Source of the DNA: Calliopsis andreniformis
Taxonomy: Eukaryota; Arthropoda; Insecta; Hymenoptera; Andrenidae
DNA: 64,000 bases
Reading direction: 5' to 3'
Assembly: GCF_051401765.1 (NCBI RefSeq)
Contig: NW_027480422.1
Span: 17,626,001-17,690,000 of the forward strand
In this document: piece by piece, positions 10,851 to 23,463 of the stretch
Layout: each line of letters opens with the position of its first letter
Position numbering within the stretch: position 1 is the stretch's first letter
Notes under the pieces: model-generated
Seen by the model: only the letters and a program-made list of their open reading frames with translations
The model's database searches: none
What the model was told of the DNA's origin: nothing
Program-made: the position numbers and the translations under genes

Positions 10851-12178
10851 GAATAGTTAGGGCCTAAGAAGCCAACGCCAGAAGCATAAAATACAATATA
10901 AATACAATAGCTTTTCCCTTGTATAACAGAAATAATTGCAAACAGTGTGAAAGCTATGGTCATTTCCACGTTCCGGGCAACCTAGGCTTCACCCTAGGGC
11001 GTTGATCCACCACATCGAATAGTTAGGGCCTTAGAAGTCAATGCCGGAAGCATAAAATACAATATAAATACAACAGTTTTTCCACAGTATAATAAGAATA
11101 ATTGCAAACACTGTGGAAGTAATGGACATTTCTACGTCCCGGGCAACCTAGGCTTCAGTCTAGGGCGTTGCTCCACCACACCGAATAGCTACGGCCTTAG
11201 AAGTCAACGCCTGAAGCTTAAAATATAATATAAATACAACAGTTTTTCCATCGTATAACAGGAATAATTGCAACCAGAGTGAAGGTGATGGTCATTTCTA
11301 CGTTCCGGGCAACCTAGGCTTCACTCTAGGCCTTTGATCCACCACATCCAACAGTTAGGGCATAAGAAGTCAACGCCAGAAGCACCAAATAGAAAATAAG
11401 TACAACAGTTTTTCCATCGTATAAAACGAATAATTGCAACCAGTATGAAAGTTATGGTCATTTCTACGTTCCGGGCAACCCAGGCTTCACACTAGGGCGT
11501 TGCTCCACGTGACCGAATAGTTAGGGCCTAAGAAGTCAACGCCAGAAGCATAAAATACGATATATGTACAACAGTTTTACCATAGTATAAAATGAATAAT
11601 CGCAAACAGTGTGTAGGTAATGGTCATTTCTACGTTCCGGGCAATCTAGGCTTCACTCTAGGGCGTTGCTCCACCAGATCGAATAGCTAGGGCCTTAGAA
11701 GTCACCGCCCGAAGCATAAAATACAAAATAAATAGAACAGTTTTTCCATTGTATAAAACTAATAATTGAAACCAGTCTGAAAGTTATGGTCATTTCTACG
11801 TTCAGCGCAACCTAGGCTTCACCCCTCGGCGTTGCTCCACCAGATCCAATAGTTAGGACCTAAGAAGTCAGCGCCAGAAGCATAAAATACAATATAAATA
11901 CAACAGCTTTTCCATCGTATATAACGTATATTTGCAAACAGTGTGAAAGTAAAGGTCTCTTCTACGTTCCGGGCAACCTAGGCTTCACTCTAGGGCGTTG
12001 TTCCACCAGATCGAATAGTTAGGGCCTAAGAAGTCAACGCCAGAAGCATAAAATGCAATATAAATACAACAGCTTTTCCATCGTATATAATGTATATTTG
12101 CAAACAGTGTGAAAGTAACGGTCATTTCTACGTTCCGGGCAACCTTGGCTTAACTCCAGGGCGTTGCTCCACCAGATC
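10851..12178. repeat. Eight-monomer tandem duplication, first copy (1328 bp)
   Basis: The GAATAGTTAG anchor at 10851 recurs at 12179, exactly 8 x 166 = 1328 bp later, and sequence matches throughout. Diagnostic variants repeated in both copies include CTTTTCCCTTGTATAACAG, TACGTCCCGGGCAAC, CTCTAGGCCTTTGATCC and TACGTTCAGCGCAACC. The exchange point lies between the last difference, in ACTC(T/C)AGGG just upstream, and AAGCCAACG, that is in the conserved AGGGCG to TTAGGGCC stretch. Confidence 0.9.
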
Positions 12179-13506
12179 GAATAGTTAGGGCCTAAGAAGC
12201 CAACGCCAGAAGCATAAAATACAATATAAATACAATAGCTTTTCCCTTGTATAACAGAAATAATTGCAAACAGTGTGAAAGCTATGGTCATTTCCACGTT
12301 CCGGGCAACCTAGGCTTCACCCTAGGGCGTTGATCCACCACATCGAATAGTTAGGGCCTTAGAAGTCAATGCCGGAAGCATAAAATACAATATAAATACA
12401 ACAGTTTTTCCACAGTATAATAAGAATAATTGCAAACACTGTGGAAGTAATGGACATTTCTACGTCCCGGGCAACCTAGGCTTCAGTCTAGGGCGTTGCT
12501 CCACCACACCGAATAGCTACGGCCTTAGAAGTCAACGCCTGAAGCTTAAAATATAATATAAATACAACAGTTTTTCCATCGTATAACAGGAATAATTGCA
12601 ACCAGAGTGAAGGTGATGGTCATTTCTACGTTCCGGGCAACCTAGGCTTCACTCTAGGCCTTTGATCCACCACATCCAACAGTTAGGGCATAAGAAGTCA
12701 ACGCCAGAAGCACCAAATAGAAAATAAGTACAACAGTTTTTCCATCGTATAAAACGAATAATTGCAACCAGTATGAAAGTTATGGTCATTTCTACGTTCC
12801 GGGCAACCCAGGCTTCACACTAGGGCGTTGCTCCACGTGACCGAATAGTTAGGGCCTAAGAAGTCAACGCCAGAAGCATAAAATACGATATATGTACAAC
12901 AGTTTTACCATAGTATAAAATGAATAATCGCAAACAGTGTGTAGGTAATGGTCATTTCTACGTTCCGGGCAATCTAGGCTTCACTCTAGGGCGTTGCTCC
13001 ACCAGATCGAATAGCTAGGGCCTTAGAAGTCACCGCCCGAAGCATAAAATACAAAATAAATAGAACAGTTTTTCCATTGTATAAAACTAATAATTGAAAC
13101 CAGTCTGAAAGTTATGGTCATTTCTACGTTCAGCGCAACCTAGGCTTCACCCCTCGGCGTTGCTCCACCAGATCCAATAGTTAGGACCTAAGAAGTCAGC
13201 GCCAGAAGCATAAAATACAATATAAATACAACAGCTTTTCCATCGTATATAACGTATATTTGCAAACAGTGTGAAAGTAAAGGTCTCTTCTACGTTCCGG
13301 GCAACCTAGGCTTCACTCTAGGACGTTGTTCCACCAGATCGAATAGTTAGGGCCTAAGAAGTCAACGCCAGAAGCATAAAATGCAATATAAATACAACAG
13401 CTTTTCCATCGTATATAATGTATATTTGCAAACAGTGTGAAAGTAACGGTCATTTCTACGTTCCGGGCAACCTTGGCTTAACTCCAGGGCGTTGCTCCAC
13501 CAGATC
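12179..13506. repeat. Eight-monomer tandem duplication, second copy (1328 bp)
   Basis: Near-identical to 10851-12178; the clearest difference I saw is CTAGGACG near 13320 against CTAGGGCG in the first copy. The third and fourth occurrences of the same eight-monomer string start at 15664 and 19315, inside HOR-1 copies B and C. There it is present once per unit, so this extra copy arose in copy A. Confidence 0.9.
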
Positions 13507-15073
13507 GAATAGTTAGGGCCTAAGAAGTCAACGCCAGAAGCATAAAACACAATATAAATACAACAGCTTTTCCATCGTATATAATGTATATTTGCAAACA
13601 GTGTGAAAGTAACGGTCATTTCTACGTTCCGGTCAACCTAGGCTTAACGCTAGGGCGTTGCTCCACCAGATCGGATAGTTAGGGACTTATAATTCGACGC
13701 CAGAAGCATAAGATACAACATAAGTACAACAGCATTTCCATCGTATATAATGTATATTTGCAAACAGTGTGAAAGTAACGGTCATTTCTACGTTCCGGGC
13801 AACCTAGGCTTAACGCTAGGGCGTTGCTCCACCAGGTCGAATAGTTAGGGCCTAAGAAGTCAACGCCAGAAGCATAAAACACAATATAAATACAACAGCT
13901 TTTCCATCGTATATAATGAATATTTGCATACAGTGTGAAAGTAACGGTCATTTCTACGTTCCGGGCAACCTAGGCTTAACGCTAGGGCGTTGCTCCACCA
14001 GATCGAATAGTTAGGGCCTTTGAAGTCAACGCCCGAAGCATAAAGTACAAAACAAATAGAACAGTTTTTCCATTGTATAAAACGAATAATTGCAACCAGT
14101 GTGAAAGTTATGGTCATTTCAACGTTCCAGGCAACCTAGGCTTCACCCTAGGTCGTTGTTCCACCAGATCGAATAGCTAGGGCCTAAGAAGTCAACGCCA
14201 GAAGCATAAAATACAATATAAGTACAACAGCTTTTCCATCGTGTATGATGTATATTTGCAAACAGTGTGAAAGTAAAGGTCATTTCTACGTTCCGGGCAA
14301 CCTAGGCTTAACTGTAGGGCGTTGCTCCACCAGATCGTATAGTTAGGGACTTAGAAGACAACGCCAGAAGCATAAAATACAATAAAAATACAACAGCTTT
14401 TCCATCGTATGTAATGTATATTTGCAAACAGTGTGAAAGTAAAGGTTATTTCTACGTTCCGGGCAACCTAGGCTTAACTTTAGGGCAGGTTCCACCAGAT
14501 CGAGTAGTTAGGGACTTTGAATTCAACGCCAGAAGAATAAAATACAACGTAAGTACAACAGTTTTTCCATCGTATAAAATGAATAATTACAAACAGTGTG
14601 AAAGTAATGGTCATTTCTACGTTCCGGGCAATCTAGGCTTAACTGTAGGGCGTTGCTCCACCAGATCGCATAGTTAGGGACTTAGAAGTCAACGCCAGAA
14701 GCATAAAATACAATAAAAATACAACAGTTTTTCTATCGTATAAAAGGAATAATTGCAACCAGTGTGATAGTAATGGCTATTTCTCCGTTCCGGGCATCCT
14801 AGACTTAACTCTGAGGCATTGCTCCACCAGATCGAATACATAGGGCCTTAGAAGTCAACGCCAGAAGCATAAAGTACAATCAAGATCCAACAGTTTGTCC
14901 ATCGTATAACAGGAATAATTGCAACAAACGTGATGGTAATGGTCATTTCTACGTTCCGGGCAACCTAGGCTTCACTCTAGAGCGTTGCTCCACCAGATCG
15001 AATAGTTAGGGCCTTTGAAGTCAACGCCCGAAGCATAAAGTACAAAATAAATACAACAGTTTTTCCATTGTTT

Positions 15074-18000
15074 AAAACGAATAATTGAAACCAGTGTGAA
15101 AGTTATGATCTTTTCTACGTTCCGCGCAACCTAGGCTTCACCCCAGGGCGTTGCTCCTCCAGATCCAATAGTTAGGACCTATGAAGTCAGCGACAGAAGC
15201 ATAACATACAAAATAGATACAACAGTTTTTCCATCGTATATAAAGCATATTTGCAAACAGTGTGAAAGTAAGTGTCAGTTCTACGTTCCGGGCAACCTAG
15301 GCTTCACTCTAGGGCGTTGCTCCACCAGGTGGAATAGTTAGGGACTTAGAATTCAACGCCAGAAGCATAAAATACAACATAAGTACAACAGTTTTTCCAT
15401 TGTGTGACAGGAATAACTGCAACCAGTTTGAAAGTACTGGTCATTTCTACGTTCCGGGTAGCCTAGGCTTCACTCCAGGGAGCTGCACCACCAGATCGAA
15501 TAGCTAGGGACTTAGAATTCAACGCCAGAAGAATAAAATACAACATAAGTACAACAGTTTTACCATCGTATGAAATGAGTAATCGCAAACAGTGTGAAGG
15601 TAATGGTCATATCCACATTCCGGGCAACCTAGGCTTCACTCTAGGGCGTTGCTCCACCAGATCGAATAGTTAGGGCCTAAGAAGCCAACGCCAGAAGCAT
15701 AAAATACAATATAAATACAATAGCTTTTCCCTTGTATAACAGAAATAATTGCAACCAGTGTGAAAGCTATGGTCATTTCCACGTTCCGGGCAACCTAGGC
15801 TTCACCCTAGGGCGTTGATCCACCACATCGAATAGTTAGGGCCTTAGAAGTCAATGCCGGAAGCATAAAATACAATATAAATACAACAGTTTTTCCACAG
15901 TATAATAAGAATAATTGCAAACACTGTGGAAGTAATGGACATTTCTACGTCCCGGGCAACCTAGGCTTCAGTCTAGGGCGTTGCTCCACCACACCGAATA
16001 GCTACGGCCTTAGAAGTCAACGCCTGAAGCTTGAAATATAATATAAATACAACAGTTTTTCCATCGTATAACAGGAATAATTGCAACCAGAGTGAAGGTG
16101 ATGGTCATTTCTACGTTCCGGGCAACCTAGGCTTCACTCTAGGCCTTTGATCCACCACATCCAACAGTTAGGGCATAAGAAGTCAACGCCAGAAGCACCA
16201 AATAGAAAATAAGTACAACAGTTTTTCCATCGTATAAAACGAATAATTGCAACCAGTATGAAAGTTATGGTCATTTCTACGTTCCGGGCAACCCAGGCTT
16301 CACACTAGGGCGTTGCTCCTCGTGACCGAATAGTTAGGGCCTAAGAAGTCAACGCCAGAAGCATAAAATACGATATATGTACAACAGTTTTACCATAGTA
16401 TAAAATGAATAATCGCAAACAGTGTGTAGGTAATGGTCATTTCTACGTTCCGGGCAATCTAGGCTTCACTCTAGGGCGTTGCTCCACCAGATCGAATAGC
16501 TAGGGCCTTAGAAGTCACCGCCCGAAGCATAAAATACAAAATAAATAGAACAGTTTTTCCATTGTATAAAACTAATAATTGAAACCAGTCTGAAAGTTAT
16601 GGTCATTTCTACGTTCAGCGCAACCTAGGCTTCACGCCTCGGCGTTGCTCCACCAGATCCAATAGTTAGGACCTAAGAAGTCAGCGCCAGAAGCATAAAA
16701 TACAATATAAATACAACAGCTTTTCCATCGTATATAACGTATATTTGCAAACAGTGTGAAAGTAAAGGTCTCTTCTACGTTCCGGGCAACCTAGGCTTCA
16801 CTCTAGGGCGTTGTTCCACCAGATCGAATAGTTAGGGCCTAAGAAGTCAACGCCAGAAGCATAAAATGCAATATAAATACAACAGCTTTTCCATCGTATA
16901 TAATGTATATTTGCAAACAGTGTGAAAGTAACGGTCATTTCTACGTTCCGGGCAACCTTGGCTTAACTCCAGGGCGTTGCTCCACCAGATCGAATAGTTA
17001 GGGCCTAAGAAGTCAACGCCAGAAGCATAAAACACAATATAAATACAACAGCTTTTCCATCGTATATAATGTATATTTGCAAACAGTGTGAAAGTAACGG
17101 TCATTTCTACGTTCCGGGCAACCTAGGCTTAACGCTAGGGCGTTGCTCCACCAGATCGGATAGTTAGGGACTTATAATTCGACGCCAGAAGCATAAGATA
17201 CAACATAAGTACAACAGCATTTCCATCGTATATAATGTATATTTGCAAACAGTGTGAAAGTAACGGTCATTTCTACGTTCCGGGCAACCTAGGCTTAACG
17301 CTAGGGCGTTGCTCCACCAGGTCGAATAGTTAGGGCCTAAGAAGTCAACGCCAGAAGCATAAAACACAATATAAATACAACAGCTTTTCCATCGTATATA
17401 ATGAATATTTGCATACAGTGTGAAAGTAACGGTCATTTCTACGTTCCGGGCAACCTAGGCTTAACGCTAGGGCGTTGCTCCACCAGATCGAATAGTTAGG
17501 GTCTTAGAATTCGACGCCAGAAGCATAAGATACAACATAAGTACAACAGTTTTTCCATCGTTTAAAATGTATAATTGCAAGCAGTGTGAAGGTAATGGTC
17601 ATTTCTACGTTCCGGGCAACCTAGGCTTCACTCTAGAGCGTTGCTCCACCAGATCGAATAGTTAGGGCCTTTGAAGTCAACGCCCGAAGCATAAAGTACA
17701 AAACAAATAGAACAGTTTTTCCATTGTATAAAACGAATAATTGCAACCAGTGTGAAAGTTATGGTCATTTCAACGTTCCAGGCAACCTAGGCTTCACCCT
17801 AGGTCGTTGTTCCACCAGATCGAATAGCTAGGGCCTAAGAAGTCAACGCCAGAAGCATAAAATACAATATAAGTACAACAGCTTTTCCATCGTGTATGAT
17901 GTATATTTGCAAACAGTGTGAAAGTAAAGGTCATTTCTACGTTCCGGGCAACCTAGGCTTAACTGTAGGGCGTTGCTCCACCAGATCGTATAGTTAGGGA

Positions 18001-18724
18001 CTTAGAAGACAACGCCAGAAGCACAAAATACAATAAAAATACAACAGCTTTTCCATCGTATGTAATGTATATTTGCAAACAGTGTGAAAGTAAAGGTCAT
18101 TTCTACGTTCCGGGCAACCTAGGCTTAACTTTAGGGCAGGTTCCACCAGATCGAGTAGTTAGGGACTTTGAATTCAACGCCAGAAGAATAAAATACAACG
18201 TAAGTACAACAGTTTTTCCATCGTATAAAATGAATAATTACAAACAGTGTGAAAGTAATGGTCATTTCTACGTTCCGGGCAATCTAGGCTTAACTGTAGG
18301 GCGTTGCTCCACCAGATCGCATAGTTAGGGACTTAGAAGTCAACGCCAGAAGCATAAAATACAATAAAAATACAACAGTTTTTCTATCGTATAAAAGGAA
18401 TAATTGCAACCAGTGTGATAGTAATGGCTATTTCTCCGTTCCGGGCATCCTAGACTTAACCCTGAGGCATTGCTCCACCAGATCGAATACATAGGGCCTT
18501 AGAAGTCAACGCCAGAAGCATAAAGTACAATCAAGATCCAACAGTTTGTCCATCGTATAACAGGAATAATTGCAACAAACGTGATGGTAATGGTCATTTC
18601 TACGTTCCGGGCAACCTAGGCTTCACTCTAGAGCGTTGCTCCACCAGATCGAATAGTTAGGGCCTTTGAAGTCAACGCCCGAAGCATAAAGTACAAAATA
18701 AATACAACAGTTTTTCCATTGTTT
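15074..18724. repeat. HOR-1 copy B, complete 22-monomer unit (3651 bp)
   Basis: Anchors 15074/18725 and 15664/19315 both give 3651 bp, one base short of 22 x 166. It contains in order the GTTCCGCGCAACC start region, the eight-monomer string from 15664, the ATAAAACAC / CTTATAATTCG monomers from 16992, the extra monomer 17490-17655, and the type-B monomer with GAGGCAT at 18464. The type-B monomer occurs at the same place in copy A (14813), again 3651 bp away. This copy is the best reference for the unit. Confidence 0.9.
17490..17655. repeat. Single monomer present in HOR-1 B, absent from A
   Basis: This 166-bp monomer starts GAATAGTTAGGGTCTTAG and carries GTTTAAAATGTATAATTGC and AAGCAGTGTGAAGG. 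In copy A the flanking monomers are joined directly near 14005. Closely related monomers reappear at 21804, 22800 and 23464, where they head or divide the next block. It therefore seems to be an ancestral part of the unit lost from A rather than a novelty of B, though this direction is inferred. Confidence 0.8.
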
Positions 18725-20384
18725 AAAACGAATAATTGAAACCAGTGTGAAAGTTATGATCTTTTCTACGTTCCGCGCAACCTAGGCTTCACCCCAGGGC
18801 GTTGCTCCTCCAGATCCAATAGTTAGGACCTATGAAGTCAGCGACAGAAGCATAACATACAAAATAGATACAACAGTTTTTCCATCGTATATAAAGCATA
18901 TTTGCAAACAGTGTGAAAGTAAGTGTCAGTTCTACGTTCCGGGCAACCTAGGCTTCACTCTAGGGCGTTGCTCCACCAGGTGGAATAGTTAGGGACTTAG
19001 AATTCAACGCCAGAAGCATAAAATACAACATAAGTACAACAGTTTTTCCATTGTGTGACAGGAATAACTGCAACCAGTTTGAAAGTACTGGTCATTTCTA
19101 CGTTCCGGGTAGCCTAGGCTTCACTCCAGGGAGCTGCACCACCAGATCGAATAGCTAGGGACTTAGAATTCAACGCCAGAAGAATAAAATACAACATAAG
19201 TACAACAGTTTTACCATCGTATGAAATGAGTAATCGCAAACAGTGTGAAGGTAATGGTCATATCCACATTCCGGGCAACCTAGGCTTCACTCTAGGGCGT
19301 TGCTCCACCAGATCGAATAGTTAGGGCCTAAGAAGCCAACGCCAGAAGCATAAAATACAATATAAATACAATAGCTTTTCCCTTGTATAACAGAAATAAT
19401 TGCAACCAGTGTGAAAGCTATGGTCATTTCCACGTTCCGGGCAACCTAGGCTTCACCCTAGGGCGTTGATCCACCACATCGAATAGTTAGGGCCTTAGAA
19501 GTCAATGCCGGAAGCATAAAATACAATATAAATACAACAGTTTTTCCACAGTATAATAAGAATAATTGCAAACACTGTGGAAGTAATGGACATTTCTACG
19601 TCCCGGGCAAACTAGGCTTCAGTCTAGGGCGTTGCTCCACCACACCGAATAGCTACGGCCTTAGAAGTCAACGCCTGAAGCTTGAAATATAATATAAATA
19701 CAACAGTTTTTCCATCGTATAACAGGAATAATTGCAACCAGAGTGAAGGTGATGGTCATTTCTACGTTCCGGGCAACCTAGGCTTCACTCTAGGCCTTTG
19801 ATTCACCACATCCAACAGTTAGGGCATAAGAAGTCAACGCCAGAAGCACCAAATAGAAAATAAGTACAACAGTTTTTCCATCGTATAAAACGAATAATTG
19901 CAACCAGTATGAAAGTTATGGTCATTTCTACGTTCCGGGCAACCCAGGCTTCACACTAGGGCGTTGCTCCACGTGACCGAATAGTTAGGGCCTAAGAAGT
20001 CAACGCCAGAAGCATAAAATACGATATATGTACAACAGTTTTACCATAGTATAAAATGAATAATCGCAAACAGTGTGTAGGTAATGGTCATTTCTACGTT
20101 CCGGGCAATCTAGGCTTCACTCTAGGGCGTTGCTCCACCAGATCGAATAGTTAGGGCCTTAGAAGTCACCGCCCGAAGCATAAAATACAAAATAAATAGA
20201 ACAGTTTTTCCATTGTATAAAACTAATAATTGAAACCAGTCTGAAAGTTATGGTCATTTCTACGTTCAGCGCAACCTAGGCTTCACCCCTCGGCGTTGCT
20301 CCACCAGATCCAATAGTTAGGACCTAAGAAGTCAGCGCCAGAAGCATAAAATACAATATAAATACAACAGCTTTTCCATCGTAT
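18725..20384. repeat. HOR-1 copy C, truncated after ~10 monomers
   Basis: The copy follows B at a constant 3651-bp offset through the eight-monomer string that begins at 19315. It then departs near 20380, where GTATATAACG of copies A and B is replaced by GTATATAATG and a different monomer order follows. About 1660 bp are shared. The break is an exchange with another part of the array, not an insertion of foreign DNA. Confidence 0.85.
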
Positions 20385-21803
20385 ATAATGTATATTTGCA
20401 AACAGTGTGAAAGTAACGGTCATTTCTACGTTCTGGGCAACCTTGGCTTAACTCCAGGGCGTTGCTCCACCAGGTCGAGTAGTTAGGGACTTTGAATACA
20501 ACGCCAGAAGCATAAAATACAATAAAAATGCAACAGTTTTTCCATCGTATAACAGGAAAGCTGCAACCAGTGTGAAAGTACTGGTGATTTCTATGTTCCG
20601 GGTAACCTAGGGTTCCCTCTAGGGCGTTGCTCCACCAGATCGAATAGCTAGGGACTTAGAATTCAACGCCAGAAGAATAAAATAAAACATAAGTATAACA
20701 GTTTTTTCATCGTATAAAACGCATAATTGCAACCAGTGTGAAAGCTATGGTCATTTCTACGTTCCGGGCAACCTAGGCTTCACTCTAGGTCGTTGTTCCA
20801 CCATATCGATTAGCTACGGCCTTAGAAGTCAGCGCCCGAAACCTAAAATACAATAAAAATACAACAGTTTTTCCATCGTATAACGGGAATAATTGCAGCA
20901 AATGTGTAAGTGATGGTCATTACCACGTTCCGGGCAACCTAGGGTTCACTCTAGGGCGTTGGTCCACCAGATTCAATAGTTTGGGCCTAAGAAGTCAACG
21001 ACAGAAGCACCAAAAACAAAATAAATACAACAGTTTTTCCATTGTTTAAAACGAATTATTGAAACCAGTGTGAAATTTATGGTCATTTCTACGTTCCGAA
21101 CAACCTAGACTTCACCCCTGGGCGTTGATCCACCAGATCCAATAGTTAGGACCTAAGAAGTCAGCGCCAGGAGCATAAAATACGGAATAGATACCACAGC
21201 TTTTCCATCGTATATAATGTATATTTGCAAACAGTGTGAAGGTAATGGTCATTTCTACGTTCCGCGCAACCCAGGCTTCACTCCAGGGCGTTGCTCCGCC
21301 AGATCGAATAGCTAGGGCCTAAGAAGTCAACGCCAGAAGCATAAAATGCAATATAAATACAACAGCTTTTCCATCGTATATAATGTATATTTGCAAACAG
21401 TGTGAAAGTAACGGTCATTTCTACGTTCCGGGCAACCTTGGCTTAACTCTAGGACGTTGTTCCACCAGATCGAATAGTTAGTACCCAAGAAGTCAACGCC
21501 AGAAGCATAAAATGCAATATAAATACAACAGCTTTTCCATCGTATATAATGTATATTTGCAAACAGTGTGAAAGTAACGGTCATTTCTACGTTCCGGGCA
21601 ACCATGGCTTAACTCCAGGGCGTTGCTCCACCAGATCGAATAGTTAGGGCCTAAGAAGTCAACGCCAGAAGCATAAGATACAACATAAGTACAACAGGTT
21701 TTCCATCGTATATAATGTATATTTGCAAACAGTGTGAAAGTAACGGTCATTTCTACGTTCCGGGCAACCTAGGCTTAACGCTAGGGCGTTGCTCCACCAG
21801 GTC
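20385..21803. repeat. Junction of mixed monomers between HOR-1 and block 3
   Basis: About nine monomers of varied origin. The GGAAAGCTGCAACC monomer near 20480-20600 resembles those in block 1 (about 4930-4980). The GTTCCGAACAACC monomer near 21100 resembles those at 22090 and 23750. Two adjacent units at about 21310-21640 share ATAAAATGCAATATAAATAC and are recent relatives of each other. Nothing but satellite is present. Confidence 0.75.
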
Positions 21804-23463
21804 GAATAGTTAGGGTCTTAGAATTCGACACCAGAAGCATAAGATACAACATAAGTACAACAGTTTTTCCATCGTTTAAAATGTATAATTGCAAGCAGTG
21901 TGAAGGTAATGGTCATTTCTACGTTCCGGGCAACCTAGGCTTCACTCTAGAGCGTTGCTCCACCAGATCGAATAGTTAGGGCCTTTGAAGTCAACGCCCG
22001 AAGCATAAAGTACAAAATAAATACAACAGTTTTTCCATTGTTTAAAACGAATAATTGAAACCAGTGTGAAATTTATGGTCACTTCTACGTTCCGAACACC
22101 CTAGACTTCACCCCTGGGCGTTGCTCCACCAGATCCAATAGTTTGGACCTAAGAAGTGAACGCCAGAAGCATAAAATACAATATAAATACAACAGCTTTT
22201 CCATCGTATATAACGTATATTTGCGAACAGTGTGAAAGTAAAGGTCACTTCTACGTTCCGGGCAACCTAGGCTTCGCTCTAGGGCGTTGTTCCACCAGAT
22301 CGAATAGTTAGTGCCTAAGAAGTCAACGCCAGAAGCATAAACTGCAATATAAATACAACAGCTTTTCCATCGTATATAATGTATATTTGCAAACAGTGTG
22401 AAAGTAACGGTCATTTCTACGTTCCGGGCAACCTTGGCTTAACTCCAGGGCGTTGCTCCACCAGATCGGATAGTTAGGGACTTATAATTCGATGCCAGAA
22501 GCATAAGATACAACATAAGTACAACAGCTTTTCCATCGTATATAATGTATATTTGCAAACAGTGTGAAAGTAACGGTCATTTCTACGTTCCGGGCAACCT
22601 AGGCTTAACGCTAGGGCGTTGCTCCACCAGGTCGAATAGTTAGGGCCTAAGAAGTCAACGCCAGAAGCATAAAACACAATATAAATACAACAGCTTTTCC
22701 ATCGTATATAATGAATATTTGCATACAGTGTGAAAGTAACGGTCATTTCTACGTTCCGGGCAACCTAGGCTTAACGCTAGGGCGTTGCTCCACCAGATCG
22801 AATAGTTAGGGTCTTAGAATTCGACGCCAGAAGCATAAGATACAACATAAGTACAACAGTTTTTCCATCGTTTAAAATGTATAATTGCAAGCAGTGTGAA
22901 GGTAATGGTCATTTCTACGTTCCGGGCAACCTAGGCTTAACTGTAGGGCGTTGCTCCACCAGATCGTATAGTTAGGGACTTAGATGACAACGCCAGAAGC
23001 ATAAAATACAATAAAAATACAACAGCTTTTCCATCGTATGTAATGTATATTTGCAAACAGTGTGAAAGTAAAGGTCATTTCTACGTTCCGGGCAACCTAG
23101 GCTTAACTCCAGGGCGTTGCTCCACCAGATCGAATAGTTAGGGCCTAAGAAGTCAACGCCAGAAGCATAAGGTACAACATAAGTACAACAGCTTTTCCAT
23201 CGTATATAATGTATATTTGCAAACAGTGTGAAAGTAACGGTCATTTCTACGTTCCGGGCAACCTAGGCTTAACGCTAGGGCGTTGCTCCACCAGGTCGAA
23301 TAGTTAGGGCCTAAGAAGTCAACGCCAGAAGCATAAAACACAATATAAATAGAACAGCTTTTCCATCGTATATAATGTATATTTGCATACAGTGTGAAAG
23401 TAACGGTCATTTCTACGTTCCGGGCAACCTGGGCTTAACGCTAGGGCGTTGCTCCAACAGATC
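21804..23463. repeat. Imperfect 10-monomer repeat, copy 1 (1660 bp)
   Basis: The GAATAGTTAGGGTC anchor at 21804 recurs at 23464, exactly 10 x 166 bp later. The first four monomers match one-to-one, with shared AATTCGACACCAG, GTTCCGAACACCC and ATAAACTGC variants. The next two (CTTATAATTCG and ATAAAACAC types) reappear in copy 2 displaced by one inserted monomer, at offset 1826 bp. The last four monomers correspond poorly to copy 2. Most monomers are types also found in HOR-1 around 13507-14004 and 16992-17655, so this block is a rearranged relative of HOR-1. Confidence 0.8.

Larger units (their letters stand above)
10261..15073. repeat. HOR-1 copy A (29 monomers: 22 - 1 + 8)
   Basis: This is the first of three copies of a higher-order unit whose complete form is 22 monomers. 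Anchor pairs 10261/15074 and 10851/15664 both give an offset of 4813 bp (29 monomers less 1 bp). The length is explained exactly by two changes relative to copy B: an internal eight-monomer tandem duplication (10851-13506) and absence of the monomer at 17490-17655. The few base differences I noticed against copy B are isolated, which suggests better than 98-99% identity. No open reading frame of note is present. Confidence 0.88.

Noticed and set aside
12061..12110. Octamer-like ATTTGCAAA in the GTATATAATGTATATTTGC monomer class
   Set aside because: It is only similar to the octamer factor site, is confined to one monomer class, and has no supporting context.
13362..14117. Minus-strand frames of 85-109 codons recurring throughout, with a common Met-Thr-(Ile/Val) start
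   Set aside because: They are the same satellite stretch read again and again. Since 166 = 3 x 55 + 1, the frame changes each monomer and frames close after about 1.5 monomers. There is no ribosome-entry, splice or promoter context and no frame-preserving selection, as 1- to 4-bp indels are common.
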